Of a stretch of 29,841 bases of DNA, positions 8,416 through 16,420 are shown piece by piece; position 1 is the first letter of the stretch; each line of letters begins with the position of its first letter. A program made the position numbers and the translations under genes. The notes beneath the pieces were generated by a model that did no database searches, had not been told where the DNA came from, and worked only from the letters and a program-made list of their open reading frames with translations. Source of the DNA: Planctomycetota bacterium (lineage in GTDB: Bacteria; Planctomycetota; Planctomycetia; Pirellulales; Pirellulaceae). The stretch lies in contig JAJDEH010000067.1 of the NCBI GenBank assembly GCA_029259935.1, forward strand, positions 1 to 29,841, given 5' to 3'.

Positions 8416-8718
8416 ATGGCGCGTAAAGTAGTAAATCGCAAGCAGTTACGGGAAGAGGCGGAGGCCGCCGAAGCTGCTGAAAAAGCGGCACCCAAGAAAA
8501 AAGTAAAGAAGAAAGCCGCCAAACGAAAGAGCCGCGCCAAGGATCCCGCCGACATTCGCATGAAGCTGTATTGGGGGGTGTTCAGCCAATCGATGAAGCG
8601 CGTCGCCCTCTACGAATACAGCCAAAAGAAACAGGCCGACAAGAAGGCCGCCGATTTGAGCGCGTCGGGCAAGTCGCCCCATTTCGTCCAAAAAGTCAAA
8701 GAGGCGATTGAAGAGTAG
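8416..8718 (+). CDS. Small basic Lys/Ala-rich protein, unknown function
   Basis: This protein has 100 residues. The N-terminal part (about 5-45) is low-complexity and strongly basic, with runs such as APKKKVKKKAAKRKSRAK after an Ala/Glu-rich helix. The C-terminal part (about 46-100) looks folded, with MKLYWGVFSQSMKRVALYEY and an amphipathic Lys/Ala helix. There is no signal peptide or membrane segment, so it is cytoplasmic. The basic tail would suit nucleic-acid or ribosome binding, but this is inference from composition only. The start is the first ATG of the frame; no clear ribosome-binding site precedes it. Antisense frames here mirror its Lys/Ala bias and are not credible. I do not recognise a named family. 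Confidence 0.7.
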   Translation: MARKVVNRKQLREEAEAAEAAEKAAPKKKVKKKAAKRKSRAKDPADIRMKLYWGVFSQSMKRVALYEYSQKKQADKKAADLSASGKSPHFVQKVKEAIEE

Positions 8719-8808
8719 GCCGCTCGGTTCGCCAGGTCCGAGCAATAGGTCGCGTCGGTCGCCGGCACCGCTTCACTGGTTTCCTTATGCAATCAGGATG
8801 GCCGCGAA

Positions 8809-9468
8809 ATGAGACGGTCGGTTCAACTTCTTTTCCCCCTGTTGTTGGTCAGCCTCCTCTGTTCTGGTTGTGGCACCTCTAACAGCCCCACCGACGACGG
8901 CGGTTCGCCCGCAGGCGCGGCGAGCCAGCCCGCTCCCGTCGCGGAACCAACCGTGCGCGTTGTCGAGGCCAAGGATTTGGCGTGGGACGCGCAACGCGCG
9001 ATCCCCGGGCGAGATGGCGGCCGAGTCGAAGTGTCGCCGCCGAAGGATTGGGAGATTCCTCCGGCGAGCGAAAAGTACATTGTCTGGTTCGCCCTGGAAG
9101 CGCGCAGCCCGTTTCCGCGCATCTTGGTCACCGCCGAACCGGCGGAGGGCATTGAAACGGTTACCGAAGAGAACCTCCTTGAATTCACGAAGGCTTTCGA
9201 ACAAGAGATCGAAGAAATTCAAAAGGCGAACCCGGCCGTAAAGGTGATCGAACGAGTGATGCCGATGGTCATCGGGGGCCGCCCTTGTGTTCGGTATGTG
9301 CGGCTCGTCAAATCGCGAGGGAATCGGATCCAGCGCCAAATCTTGATCACGCATGTCAACGGTAGAAGGTATACCGTCGAGCTTCTGGTACTCGGCGAGG
9401 AACCGGAAGATCTCAAGCAGTTTAAAGATACCGGCTATGCGGTGCTGGCCGGAATGAAGTTCAATTAG
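8809..9468 (+). CDS. Predicted lipoprotein, DcrB/PsbP-like fold possible
   Basis: This protein has 219 residues. A signal peptide (RRS, then a Leu-rich core at 7-17) ends in CSGC, making C21 the likely lipidated cysteine; C at the -3 position is less usual. A Ser/Gly/Pro-rich linker follows to about residue 45. The rest (about 55-219) is one alpha/beta domain that opens with VEVSPPKDWEIPP and closes with strands IGGRPCVRYVRLVK, QILITHVNGRRYTVELLV and a helix ending in AGMKFN. That layout resembles the Mog1/PsbP/DcrB-like fold, a weak call made by eye. AGGA at 8795-8798 lies 10 bases before the ATG. It should be anchored to a membrane facing away from the cytosol. Function is unknown. Confidence 0.72.
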   Translation: MRRSVQLLFPLLLVSLLCSGCGTSNSPTDDGGSPAGAASQPAPVAEPTVRVVEAKDLAWDAQRAIPGRDGGRVEVSPPKDWEIPPASEKYIVWFALEARSPFPRILVTAEPAEGIETVTEENLLEFTKAFEQEIEEIQKANPAVKVIERVMPMVIGGRPCVRYVRLVKSRGNRIQRQILITHVNGRRYTVELLVLGEEPEDLKQFKDTGYAVLAGMKFN

Positions 9469-9543
9469 GAACTCAACAAGTCTCCAAGGTCCGTCGTCTC
9501 CACGCTCCATCGTCGCCAAGGTTCTCATCGAAGGCTTGAGTTC
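9469..9543. other. Inverted repeat after the lipoprotein gene
   Basis: GAACTCAA (9469-9476), starting directly after the stop codon, is the reverse complement of TTGAGTTC at 9536-9543. The 59-base spacing and lack of a T-run make a terminator doubtful. Confidence 0.2.
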
Positions 9544-9585
9544 AAGTAGAAACCATCGTCACGACATCATCAGGAAAAGATTGCA

Positions 9586-9789
9586 ATGGACGAACAAAAA
9601 CAGCGAATTCAGATTGCCATCGTGGCCCTCAATATTACGATGATGGTATTGATGATTCTTTTCACGGTGCTGGGCGTCCTTGGTGACGGCGGGTGGGGCA
9701 GCGTGGGACTGCGGATCCTGGTCAGCTTCGTGGCCGGCGCGGTCGTGGGCGGAATCACCTACTTCGTCGTTCCGATGATGATGCGTTGA
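9586..9789 (+). CDS. Small two-helix membrane protein, unknown function
   Basis: This 67-residue protein has two hydrophobic segments. One is at about 10-31 (IAIVALNITMMVLMILFTVL), the other at about 42-66 (a Gly/Val-rich stretch ending VVPMMMR). A short Gly/Asp loop (GDGGWGS) separates them. The N-terminus (MDEQKQR) is charged. AGGA at 9572-9575, 10 bases before the ATG, serves as the ribosome-binding site. Its neighbours are a lipoprotein gene upstream and an insertion sequence starting 27 bases after its stop. No family is recognised and no function is proposed. The two clean membrane segments and the ribosome-binding site argue that it is a real gene. Confidence 0.65.
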   Translation: MDEQKQRIQIAIVALNITMMVLMILFTVLGVLGDGGWGSVGLRILVSFVAGAVVGGITYFVVPMMMR

Positions 9790-9816
9790 AGGCCTGTCCG
9801 GTTCTGAAAAACCGTG

Positions 9817-9838
9817 GCTAACCCAACTTCCCCATTAG
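9817..9838 (+). repeat. Left terminal inverted repeat of the IS
   Basis: It contains CCCAACTTCCCCATTAG at 9822-9838. It pairs with 11896-11917 with mismatches at 9818, 9821, 9827 and 9835. Confidence 0.75.
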
Positions 9839-9885
9839 ATGTCGGAAGTACCGTGTTTTCAGGGGTGGCGAGCGTGAAGTCGTCA

Positions 9886-11730
9886 CTACATTTCAGTTTG
9901 GTTTATTTTCGGCAGGTGGAGTTTGAGGTGATCGAGGAGAATCTGTTGGTGGTCGGTTGGCTTGGAGAGGCAACGTTTGCGAATCTCGATGCCGCTGCGA
10001 GTTGGCAGGATGACGTCAAGCATTCTTAGCTCCGCCAACTCATCCAGGATTCGCCGTGGCTCGCTACCAAGACCTGCTCGATCGCACATCTGGCCAAGCG
10101 TCTTCCATAACACGTAAGCCAGAAAACAGACGAAGATGTGAGCCAAAACTCGGTCTTCCTTCTGATGCCAAATCGGACGGATCTTGAGGTCGCTCTTGTG
10201 AATGCGGAACGCGGCTTCCGCCTCGGTCAGTTGGATGTACGCTTTCCACAACTCTTCATCACTCCAGTCCGTTACATTGCTGCGAAGCAAGTAACAGCCC
10301 GCACTCAACGTCGCCCAGTCGCGAGCCGATTCCACTTTCTTCCACTGGATGCGAGCATCGCCGTCTTTGGATTTCTCGACGGTCACCTCGAACAACCTGG
10401 CCGCCCGTGTATTCTTGCCCAGCAGTCGACCGATCTCGCGTTCCACTTTCATCGGGTCGCGTTTCTGTTTCTCGCAGCGAGCTGTCATGGCGATCAAGCG
10501 AGCTTCAATTCTCTGCTCGAAACGTTGCACGATCGCCTCTTCTTTTTGAGACCGATCGCGACTACGGCATAAGATGAACGTCTCTTTGTCTTCTTCCACG
10601 GAATCTTTGCCACCCGAGTCTTTGCCACCCGAGTCTTGGTCCGCGTCCGCCACCTCGTTGTCACTGCCTGGCCGAGAACACAGCTTGACTTCGAGCCCCT
10701 CGCGAATCGTATTCCAATCGTCCTTGAGCAGTTCCGCTTCGAACTTCTTCAGCATCGATTTCGGCGTGCCCACGATGTAACGGCGACCGCCTTCTCGCAG
10801 GAAGTCGATATTCTCGTCGCTGACCATGCCGCGATCCATGACCCAAATGCGATCGCTCTTGCCATAGCGTTTTTCCATCGTCGTGACGATATGCTCCACC
10901 GTCGTCACATCCGCCGTATTGCCAGAGAACACTTCATAACCAAGCGGCATGCCGCAACGCGACACAACCAATCCAATGCAGACCTGCTTACAGTCGCCAC
11001 GTTGATCACGTGAGTAACCACGCTGAGCCAGCTCGAAGTTTGCCTGGCCCTCGAAGTACGTACTCGTGATGTCATACATCAGCAGGTCGTACTCCAGATC
11101 GAACAACTCACCCAGGCGGCTCTTCAGGTGAGCCTCGAGCTTCGCCTTGTGCGGCAGCAGTTGATCGAGTGTTCGATACAGCCGGTTGTCATCCACTCGA
11201 TCCGCCGGAACACCGAGCAGCTGGGGCATCGCCGACTTCGGATACCACTGCTCCGCGACATACAACTCGCTCGACGGACGACACAACCGAGCCACCACCA
11301 GAATTAACGCGCTGCGCCACCATGAGACATGCTCTCGTCCAGACGGTAGGACACGCTGGAGGAACTCATCCAACTGCAACTTACGAACGACTTCCAGAGC
11401 CAACCAAGGCCCACCGAACTGTCGACAGTTCTCCACGCGAACGCCCGACGCATTGACTTCGACCCACTGGGGCTGCACCGGCTCCTGGTCGTCCTGTTGA
11501 CCGAACAGCGGCAACTGTTGTTCGCCATGCGCCGTGGTTGATTCTTTCGAGTCTGACGAACTCGCGCCACGCGCCGCCTGCTCGACTCCCAACCGTCCCG
11601 CTTCATCCAACTTTCCCAGCCACGCGACCACGCGCTGCCGCGGCCCAGCAGCGGTGCGATAAGATTCGACGAGCGCCCAATACGCATGCCGCTTGCCGTC
11701 CTTGTTGCGGAAACACTGTCGAAGAAACAT
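9886..11730 (-). CDS. IS1634-family DDE transposase
   Basis: A 614-residue transposase of the IS4-related IS1634 family. An N-terminal domain (about 1-105) includes HAYWALVESYR and QRVVAWLGKLDE. The RNase H-like core carries LLMYDITSTYFEG (catalytic Asp near 220) and IWVMDRGMVSDENIDFL (Asp near 299). The third acidic residue lies in the signature EAEAAFRIHKSDLKIRPIW near residue 503-505. An acidic insert at about 355-385 holds the tandem GGKDSGGKDS, encoded by 15-bp repeats near 10606-10640. The frame can be read from a TTG at 11739, but the ATG at 11730 is the better start. It is full length with all three acidic residues present, so it may be active. Its length is somewhat above what I expect for the family, mainly because of the insert. 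Confidence 0.92.
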   Translation of the reverse strand: MFLRQCFRNKDGKRHAYWALVESYRTAAGPRQRVVAWLGKLDEAGRLGVEQAARGASSSDSKESTTAHGEQQLPLFGQQDDQEPVQPQWVEVNASGVRVENCRQFGGPWLALEVVRKLQLDEFLQRVLPSGREHVSWWRSALILVVARLCRPSSELYVAEQWYPKSAMPQLLGVPADRVDDNRLYRTLDQLLPHKAKLEAHLKSRLGELFDLEYDLLMYDITSTYFEGQANFELAQRGYSRDQRGDCKQVCIGLVVSRCGMPLGYEVFSGNTADVTTVEHIVTTMEKRYGKSDRIWVMDRGMVSDENIDFLREGGRRYIVGTPKSMLKKFEAELLKDDWNTIREGLEVKLCSRPGSDNEVADADQDSGGKDSGGKDSVEEDKETFILCRSRDRSQKEEAIVQRFEQRIEARLIAMTARCEKQKRDPMKVEREIGRLLGKNTRAARLFEVTVEKSKDGDARIQWKKVESARDWATLSAGCYLLRSNVTDWSDEELWKAYIQLTEAEAAFRIHKSDLKIRPIWHQKEDRVLAHIFVCFLAYVLWKTLGQMCDRAGLGSEPRRILDELAELRMLDVILPTRSGIEIRKRCLSKPTDHQQILLDHLKLHLPKINQTEM

Positions 11731-11895
11731 ACCCGTCAATGCTATCGACCGATTCGCTCAGGACCAGAGCAAAGGTCGTCACTACAACGCGTTTGAACTT
11801 GTCGTTGCCAAAAACCAATCCACCCGCCACCAACGCAAAACAACTTACAGCAATTCAACACCGAAAATATCTCTGAAAAAATCCAATCTGGGCCA

Positions 11896-11917
11896 CTACT
11901 GGGGAACTTGGGCTAAC
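11896..11917 (-). repeat. Right terminal inverted repeat of the IS
   Basis: Its reverse complement contains CCCAAGTTCCCCAGTAG, matching the left end at 18 of 22 positions. It lies on the transposase start side. Confidence 0.75.
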
Positions 11918-11955
11918 GCCCAACGGCTGATCAAAACGCGACACTCGTTTCGCCA

Positions 11956-11983
11956 ACGATCCTAAGACGACGATCCTAAGACG
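11956..11983. repeat. 14-bp tandem duplication at the 3' end of the PNP gene
   Basis: ACGATCCTAAGACG occurs twice head to tail (11956-11969, 11970-11983), followed by a further ACGAT. The PNP stop codon lies in the second copy. It looks like a replication-slippage product. Confidence 0.8.
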
Positions 11984-12806
11984 ACGATTCGCCAGCCAGC
12001 ACACCCAGCACCAACGTTGTCAGGTTGGGCTCCGCGGCACCGGCCGTGGCGATGATTTCTTCCACGTTGGCCGGCTTGAGTGCGTCGGCCAGACACATGT
12101 CGGTGATAATCGAAAAGCCGACCACCCGCAGTCCCGCATGGACCGCGACGATGACCTCGGGGACCGTCGACATGCCGACCACATCCGCGCCGATGTTTCG
12201 CAAGAATCGATACTCGGCGCGAGTTTCTAAATTCGGTCCGGCGACGGCGACGAACACGCCCTTGTGAGCGACGATGTTCTCCTTGCGAGCGATCTCCAAA
12301 GCGCGGTCGATCAGCTTTTGATCGTAGGGTTCGCACATGTCCGGAAATCGTGGGCCCAGCCGGTCGTCGTTGATTCCGATCAGTGGATTGTCGCCCATCA
12401 GGTTGATGTGATCGTCGATCAGCATGACGTCGCCTTCCGTATAATACGGATTCATGCCGCCACAAGCATTGGAAACGACCAGCAATTCCGCGCCCATCGC
12501 TTTGAAGACGCGCACCGGCAGTGTGATCTGTTTGAGCGAATAGCCTTCGTACATGTGAAAGCGGCCTTCCATCGCCATCACCGGCAGGCCGCTGAGCGTT
12601 CCGCAAACGAGGCGGCCCGCGTGACTGGTGGCCGTCGATTGTGGAAAGTTGGGAATCTCCTCGTAGTCCAGAGTCGCTTCGACGTCGATTTTCTCGACTA
12701 GGCTGCCGAGCCCTGTTCCCAGAATGATGCCGGCGTGCGGCTTTTTGTTCCACTTCTTTTGAATCGCCTGCGTGGCTTCTTCGATCTGGCCAAATAGTTC
12801 TAGCAT
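11976..12806 (-). CDS. punA: Purine nucleoside phosphorylase, trimeric type
   Basis: This 276-residue cytosolic enzyme cleaves purine nucleosides with phosphate to give free base and ribose-1-phosphate. It belongs to the trimeric PNP/MTAP family. The phosphate loop GTGLGS is at 30-35, GRFHMYEGY at 81-89, VSNACGG at 111-117 and AGPNLETRAEYR at 189-200. E194 corresponds to human Glu201. VGMSTVPE at 210-217 carries the ribose-contacting Met. At the position of human Asn243 the sequence reads ITD (D236) instead of ITN; this residue sets 6-oxo versus 6-amino purine preference. The start is ATG at 12806. An inverted-repeat element begins 9 bases upstream of the start, so the promoter must lie in or beyond it. 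The family call is firm; the base specificity is open. Confidence 0.92.
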   Translation of the reverse strand: MLELFGQIEEATQAIQKKWNKKPHAGIILGTGLGSLVEKIDVEATLDYEEIPNFPQSTATSHAGRLVCGTLSGLPVMAMEGRFHMYEGYSLKQITLPVRVFKAMGAELLVVSNACGGMNPYYTEGDVMLIDDHINLMGDNPLIGINDDRLGPRFPDMCEPYDQKLIDRALEIARKENIVAHKGVFVAVAGPNLETRAEYRFLRNIGADVVGMSTVPEVIVAVHAGLRVVGFSIITDMCLADALKPANVEEIIATAGAAEPNLTTLVLGVLAGESSS

Positions 12807-12815
12807 GTTGTCCCG

Positions 12816-13042
12816 TAGGTCACTCTCGCTGAAAGTGACTTCGTGTCATCGGTGAAGGAATGATTCGGTTTCGCAACAGCAATATTGTGGCCGCTTCACG
12901 TCGATTCCGCCACCAGTGCATTGTAGAGATTTGGATCTAGTGTGGCTGGGCTCGAGCGAAGCGAGCCCCCAGTCACCCAACCCGTAATCTTGACTGTGAC
13001 GATGCACTGGCCTGAAGGATCACTTTCGGCGAAAGCGACCTA
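12816..13042. repeat. MITE/REP-like element with inverted-repeat ends
   Basis: This 227-bp stretch fills the gap between the PNP start and the end of the DUF1549 gene. Its ends (12816-12839 and 13019-13042) are inverted repeats matching at 20 of 24 positions, and both begin TAGGTC. Each end is itself a small hairpin around a GAAAG motif. Inside, CCAGTGCAT (12913-12921) pairs with ATGCACTGG (13002-13010), and GGGCTCG (12948-12954) pairs perfectly with CGAGCCC (12962-12968). The right end includes the last bases and TAG stop of the DUF1549 gene. Outer TA at both edges could be a target duplication or part of the repeat. No open frame of note lies inside, so it is non-autonomous. Confidence 0.6.
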
Positions 13043-16000
13043 CCGATTGAACAAGAACGCCGGGTTGTTAATCAAGGCCCAAGCCAAATCTTGAGTGCCG
13101 ATAAGACGCCGGTTTTTCACTTCATTTTCACTCCGCTGAACATCGGCTTGCAGGCGGGCCAGTTCCGTATCAAGCGAACGATAATGATCCGCGACGCGCT
13201 TGACTTGGGCCGCTGTTCGTTTGTCTTTCGGTATAGCCAAAATTTGCGTCAATTCCACCGGCAGCCGCTTTAAACTGATCGGACGCGGTGCCGAGGTTAC
13301 CGAAAAACGAAATCTTCCCAGCGAGTGCGTGGGGTCGAATTTGTGAACTAAATGAAAAGTCAAAATACAGCCGCCCGCGCCGCCGGTGTCTTCAACGGTC
13401 TCGAAAATGGCCGTGTGAGTCTTGTTGAACTGTGGTGAGACGGCCCAACCCGAGCCTTCATCATTGCCGTCGGCCGCGCCACGAACATCCCAGCCGCTCT
13501 GGCTGAAATCGGCCGCGCCGTTTTGCAGCGCGACTGGTTTCGATTTTCCACCGTCGGACTTGGGCGCAATCGACAATCGCAATTCGTTCAGCACGAAGTT
13601 GCCGTTGTCCGCGCGGCCTGGCCCGCCGGCGGGCAGCCTTGGATCGGCGAGCGCCTCCAGGCGAATCGCGGTCACCGACGTCAAATCCGTTTCCGCGACG
13701 ATCGTGTAGATATCCTTTGCCCGGTTTCCGGAAACTAAGATCGATTGATCTTCTTGATGGGCAAAGGCGGCCCCGGCACTGGAAGTCATGCTCGTCGGCT
13801 TTAGCGTCATCCACTCCACAGGCGTACTCGCTTGTCGTTCCCACGCTTGCTGTTTAGCGGGCAGAACATCCTGCTCGTAGCGCTTGAGCGCGGCGACAAC
13901 TTGTTCATGGTCCTGGCCTGGTGCTTGCAGGGCTTCCAATCCCAAGGCTATTTGGCCGGCGGTAGGCGGCTGGCCAAAGAAACGCAGATAGACCTCTTCC
14001 ACCAACTTACGATCATCGGGCTGCTGGGCCACCAATTTGGATAACGCGTTTTGCGGATCGGCCAGCGCGTTGGCAACCGTCGGCCCGTTGATCAGTTTCA
14101 TGATTGGGCCCAATACAATTCCGCTAGTGCGTTCGCATTCGCAGGCACTTTCCCGGACGGGCCGGCCAAAGTCATCCAGAAACGGTGCTTTGACGCCCAC
14201 ATCCGGTAGCTGGGCCGCGCGAAAGCCAGCGGGGACGCCCGGGATTCTTAGCGATGCTCCCGCGCACAAATGAATGGCATCGTAGAGTACTTCGGCGGGC
14301 AGGCGGCGGGGCAGGGAGTGCGAGTAATTAATCTCGTCGTCTTGGTTCCACGAGTTGGTGCGGAACGAATGCTGATAGGTTCGCGATTTGCAAATCGTTC
14401 GCAGCATGTGCTGCACATCAAAACCGCTCCGCACGAAATCAGCGGTCAGCGCGTCGAGCAATTCCGGATTCGTCGCGGGATTGCCGGCTCGTATGTCGTC
14501 GATCGGTTCGATAATGCCAATGCCGAACAGATAGCCCCACAACCGATTGGCATAGCTCTTGGCGAAATATTGGTTTTCAGGCGACGTTATCCAGCGGGCC
14601 AGTTGCTGGCGACGCGAAGCAGCGCTATCCGCCGCATCGGCGTGCTCGTAGGGGAATGCCGCGGCGGTGATCTCTCCCGTGCGATCGTGCTTGACCGAAC
14701 CGCTGCCGGTGTCGAAGACCACCTCGACCAGTGGTTTGGCTCCCTCGACCGCCGAACCACCGATCTTCTTGCCGGCGAATGCCGGGTCTTCCTTGCGACC
14801 TACCTGAGCAAAATATTGAGCCAGGCGATAATACTGGTCCTGCGTCCACCGTTCGAATGGATGGTCGTGGCATTTGTTGCAATTGAATCTTACCGCCAGA
14901 AACAGATGGGTCGTGTTTTCCATGGCCACGGTCGGATCACGGAGAATCTTCCAATAGGCGGCCGGCGGATTTTCGATGTTTGAGCCGGTCGCGGTGATCA
15001 CTTCGCGAGCGAACTGGTCGTACGGCTTGTTCGTCGCCACGCTCGCCTTGATCCAATTTCGCAGCGTGATCGCGCCTTCTTCGCCAAGGAACTTGCGATT
15101 GACCTGCAGCAAATCGGCCCACTTGTTGGTCCAATGCTCGACGTACTCGCGGTTGCCGACCAGATGATCGACCAACTCGTCGCGTTTCAGCTTGCTGTCG
15201 CGCGAGTCGACCAGGAAGGATCGAACCTGTTTCGACGTTGGCGGCAGGCCGGTCAAGTCCAAGAACACACGACGAATAAATTCGGCGTCGGTGCAAACGT
15301 CGCTGGGCAGAATCTTAACCCGTTGCAGCTTGTCGTAGACGCGCTGGTCGATGTAGTTGTAGGTTGGCGGCTGTTTCCACGCGAAGTCCGAGCGATCGCC
15401 CATCACCATCAGTGTCGTGGCGGCATAGGCACCTTCGTAGCGAACCAGCACCGGCGATTCGCCCCGCCGCAGCATGGTCAACAAACCTCCCTCGTTGGCT
15501 TCGATGACTTCAATGTTGCCGCTCTCGATAAATGCATCGCGCGTCACGTCGCGTCGCGATCCGTCGGAGTAGGTCGCCTGCACGGCGATCTGCTGTTTCA
15601 TTTCCGCCCGCGGAACGATCGGGTTATGAGGATAGATTTCGATCCCCGTCACGCGGGGAGCGGTGGCCGCGTCGAACTTGACACCGTCGGCAATCCACTG
15701 ACGCAGCATTTCGTAATATCGTTCACCAACTTGCGTGCGTACACCGCCGACATGCGGAATGCTGCCCGTCGATTTCAGCAGCATCAGACTTTGGTCGGGC
15801 GCGGCTCGATTGAATCGGCGAGCGCTGATGTCGTCGGTAAAGGCACGATAGTCAAACAGCGGATCGTAACCGCGCAGTGAGAGCTTGAAACCGTTCTTGC
15901 CGTCCTGCGAGCCGTGGCATGTCCCCGCGTTGCAGCCCATGCGGGAGAATGCCGGCTGTACATCGCGAACAAAACTGACTTCGTGCTTTTTCTCCAACCC

Positions 16001-16369
16001 GGCCACTTGTACCGCGACCGTGGTTTGATGGCCGGCGTATTCGAAGACCAGTTCCTCTTGTCCATTGGCCCGCGGACTGACCAAACCCGTCTTGGAGATC
16101 TCGGCGATCTTGCCCGCGGACTTCACCGAGGCCATCCGCGTCACATCGACCGACTGCCCGTTGTCCAACTTGCCGATTAACAGCAACTGCCGGTATTGAA
16201 ACCGCGTGGAAAGCTCGATCGACTGGGGGCGTGCATGAATCGACACAACTTTCAATCCCGGCGGCAAGCTCTCTTCGCCGTGGGCACTGTGCGTCGCCAG
16301 GCACATCATCGCGGCGAGTGTTACGCCCGCGATCCAGCACAGGATACAAATGGGTCGACTCGATTGCAT
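13040..16369 (-). CDS. Secreted DUF1549/DUF1553 cytochrome-type protein with inserted beta domain
   Basis: This 1109-residue planctomycete protein family member is exported by a signal peptide (core CWIAGVTLAAMMCLA, cleavage near AHG-EE at 31). Domains in order: Ig-like/BIG2-type strands (about 40-125); a cytochrome-like domain with CNAGTCH at 146-152 (CX4CH); a second Ig-like stretch (240-325); DUF1549 (about 335-550) with CNKCH at 497-501; and DUF1553 (about 590-840). An extra beta-rich, galactose-binding-like segment (about 845-1030) and a helix (1055-1085) follow. The chain then ends in the standard DUF1553 tail GTQDLAWALINNPAFLFN. I chose the ATG at 16369 because GGAG lies 9 bases upstream; a TTG at 16384 is the alternative. 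It follows the cytochrome/WD40 gene by 51 bases, so the two are probably co-transcribed. The biochemical role of the family is not settled. Confidence 0.9.
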   Translation of the reverse strand: MQSSRPICILCWIAGVTLAAMMCLATHSAHGEESLPPGLKVVSIHARPQSIELSTRFQYRQLLLIGKLDNGQSVDVTRMASVKSAGKIAEISKTGLVSPRANGQEELVFEYAGHQTTVAVQVAGLEKKHEVSFVRDVQPAFSRMGCNAGTCHGSQDGKNGFKLSLRGYDPLFDYRAFTDDISARRFNRAAPDQSLMLLKSTGSIPHVGGVRTQVGERYYEMLRQWIADGVKFDAATAPRVTGIEIYPHNPIVPRAEMKQQIAVQATYSDGSRRDVTRDAFIESGNIEVIEANEGGLLTMLRRGESPVLVRYEGAYAATTLMVMGDRSDFAWKQPPTYNYIDQRVYDKLQRVKILPSDVCTDAEFIRRVFLDLTGLPPTSKQVRSFLVDSRDSKLKRDELVDHLVGNREYVEHWTNKWADLLQVNRKFLGEEGAITLRNWIKASVATNKPYDQFAREVITATGSNIENPPAAYWKILRDPTVAMENTTHLFLAVRFNCNKCHDHPFERWTQDQYYRLAQYFAQVGRKEDPAFAGKKIGGSAVEGAKPLVEVVFDTGSGSVKHDRTGEITAAAFPYEHADAADSAASRRQQLARWITSPENQYFAKSYANRLWGYLFGIGIIEPIDDIRAGNPATNPELLDALTADFVRSGFDVQHMLRTICKSRTYQHSFRTNSWNQDDEINYSHSLPRRLPAEVLYDAIHLCAGASLRIPGVPAGFRAAQLPDVGVKAPFLDDFGRPVRESACECERTSGIVLGPIMKLINGPTVANALADPQNALSKLVAQQPDDRKLVEEVYLRFFGQPPTAGQIALGLEALQAPGQDHEQVVAALKRYEQDVLPAKQQAWERQASTPVEWMTLKPTSMTSSAGAAFAHQEDQSILVSGNRAKDIYTIVAETDLTSVTAIRLEALADPRLPAGGPGRADNGNFVLNELRLSIAPKSDGGKSKPVALQNGAADFSQSGWDVRGAADGNDEGSGWAVSPQFNKTHTAIFETVEDTGGAGGCILTFHLVHKFDPTHSLGRFRFSVTSAPRPISLKRLPVELTQILAIPKDKRTAAQVKRVADHYRSLDTELARLQADVQRSENEVKNRRLIGTQDLAWALINNPAFLFNR

Positions 16370-16420
16370 GATTGAATGCTCCAATTCGCGACGCCTTGTG
16401 GCGCGCTTGTTTCTCGACGT

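Larger units (their letters stand above)
9817..11917 (-). mobile_element. IS1634-family insertion sequence
   Basis: An element of about 2.1 kb with one transposase gene on the minus strand. The ends are imperfect inverted repeats (9817-9838 and 11896-11917) that agree at 18 of 22 positions, sharing CCCAA and TTCCCCA blocks. No convincing target duplication is seen: accgtg precedes the left end and gcccaa follows the right end. Either the exact tips lie a few bases away or the duplication has decayed. It sits between the small membrane protein gene and the purine nucleoside phosphorylase gene and breaks no recognisable frame. Confidence 0.82.

Noticed and set aside
8785..9528. Minus-strand frame of 247 codons opposite the lipoprotein gene
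   Set aside because: The plus-strand frame has a signal peptide, lipobox, ribosome-binding site and domain-like C-terminus; the antisense frame has none.
9814..10029. Plus-strand frame of 71 codons at the left end of the insertion sequence
   Set aside because: It spans the terminal repeat and the transposase 3' end and has no domain features; likely chance.
9811..11923. Target-site duplication of the insertion sequence
   Set aside because: The six bases on the left (ACCGTG) and right (GCCCAA) do not match, and shifting the ends by a few bases does not give a convincing pair.
11962..12753. Long minus-strand frame (about 263 codons) overlapping the PNP gene in another phase
   Set aside because: PNP has clear family motifs along its full length; the other frame is Arg/Gly-rich, low in hydrophobic pattern and matches nothing known to me.
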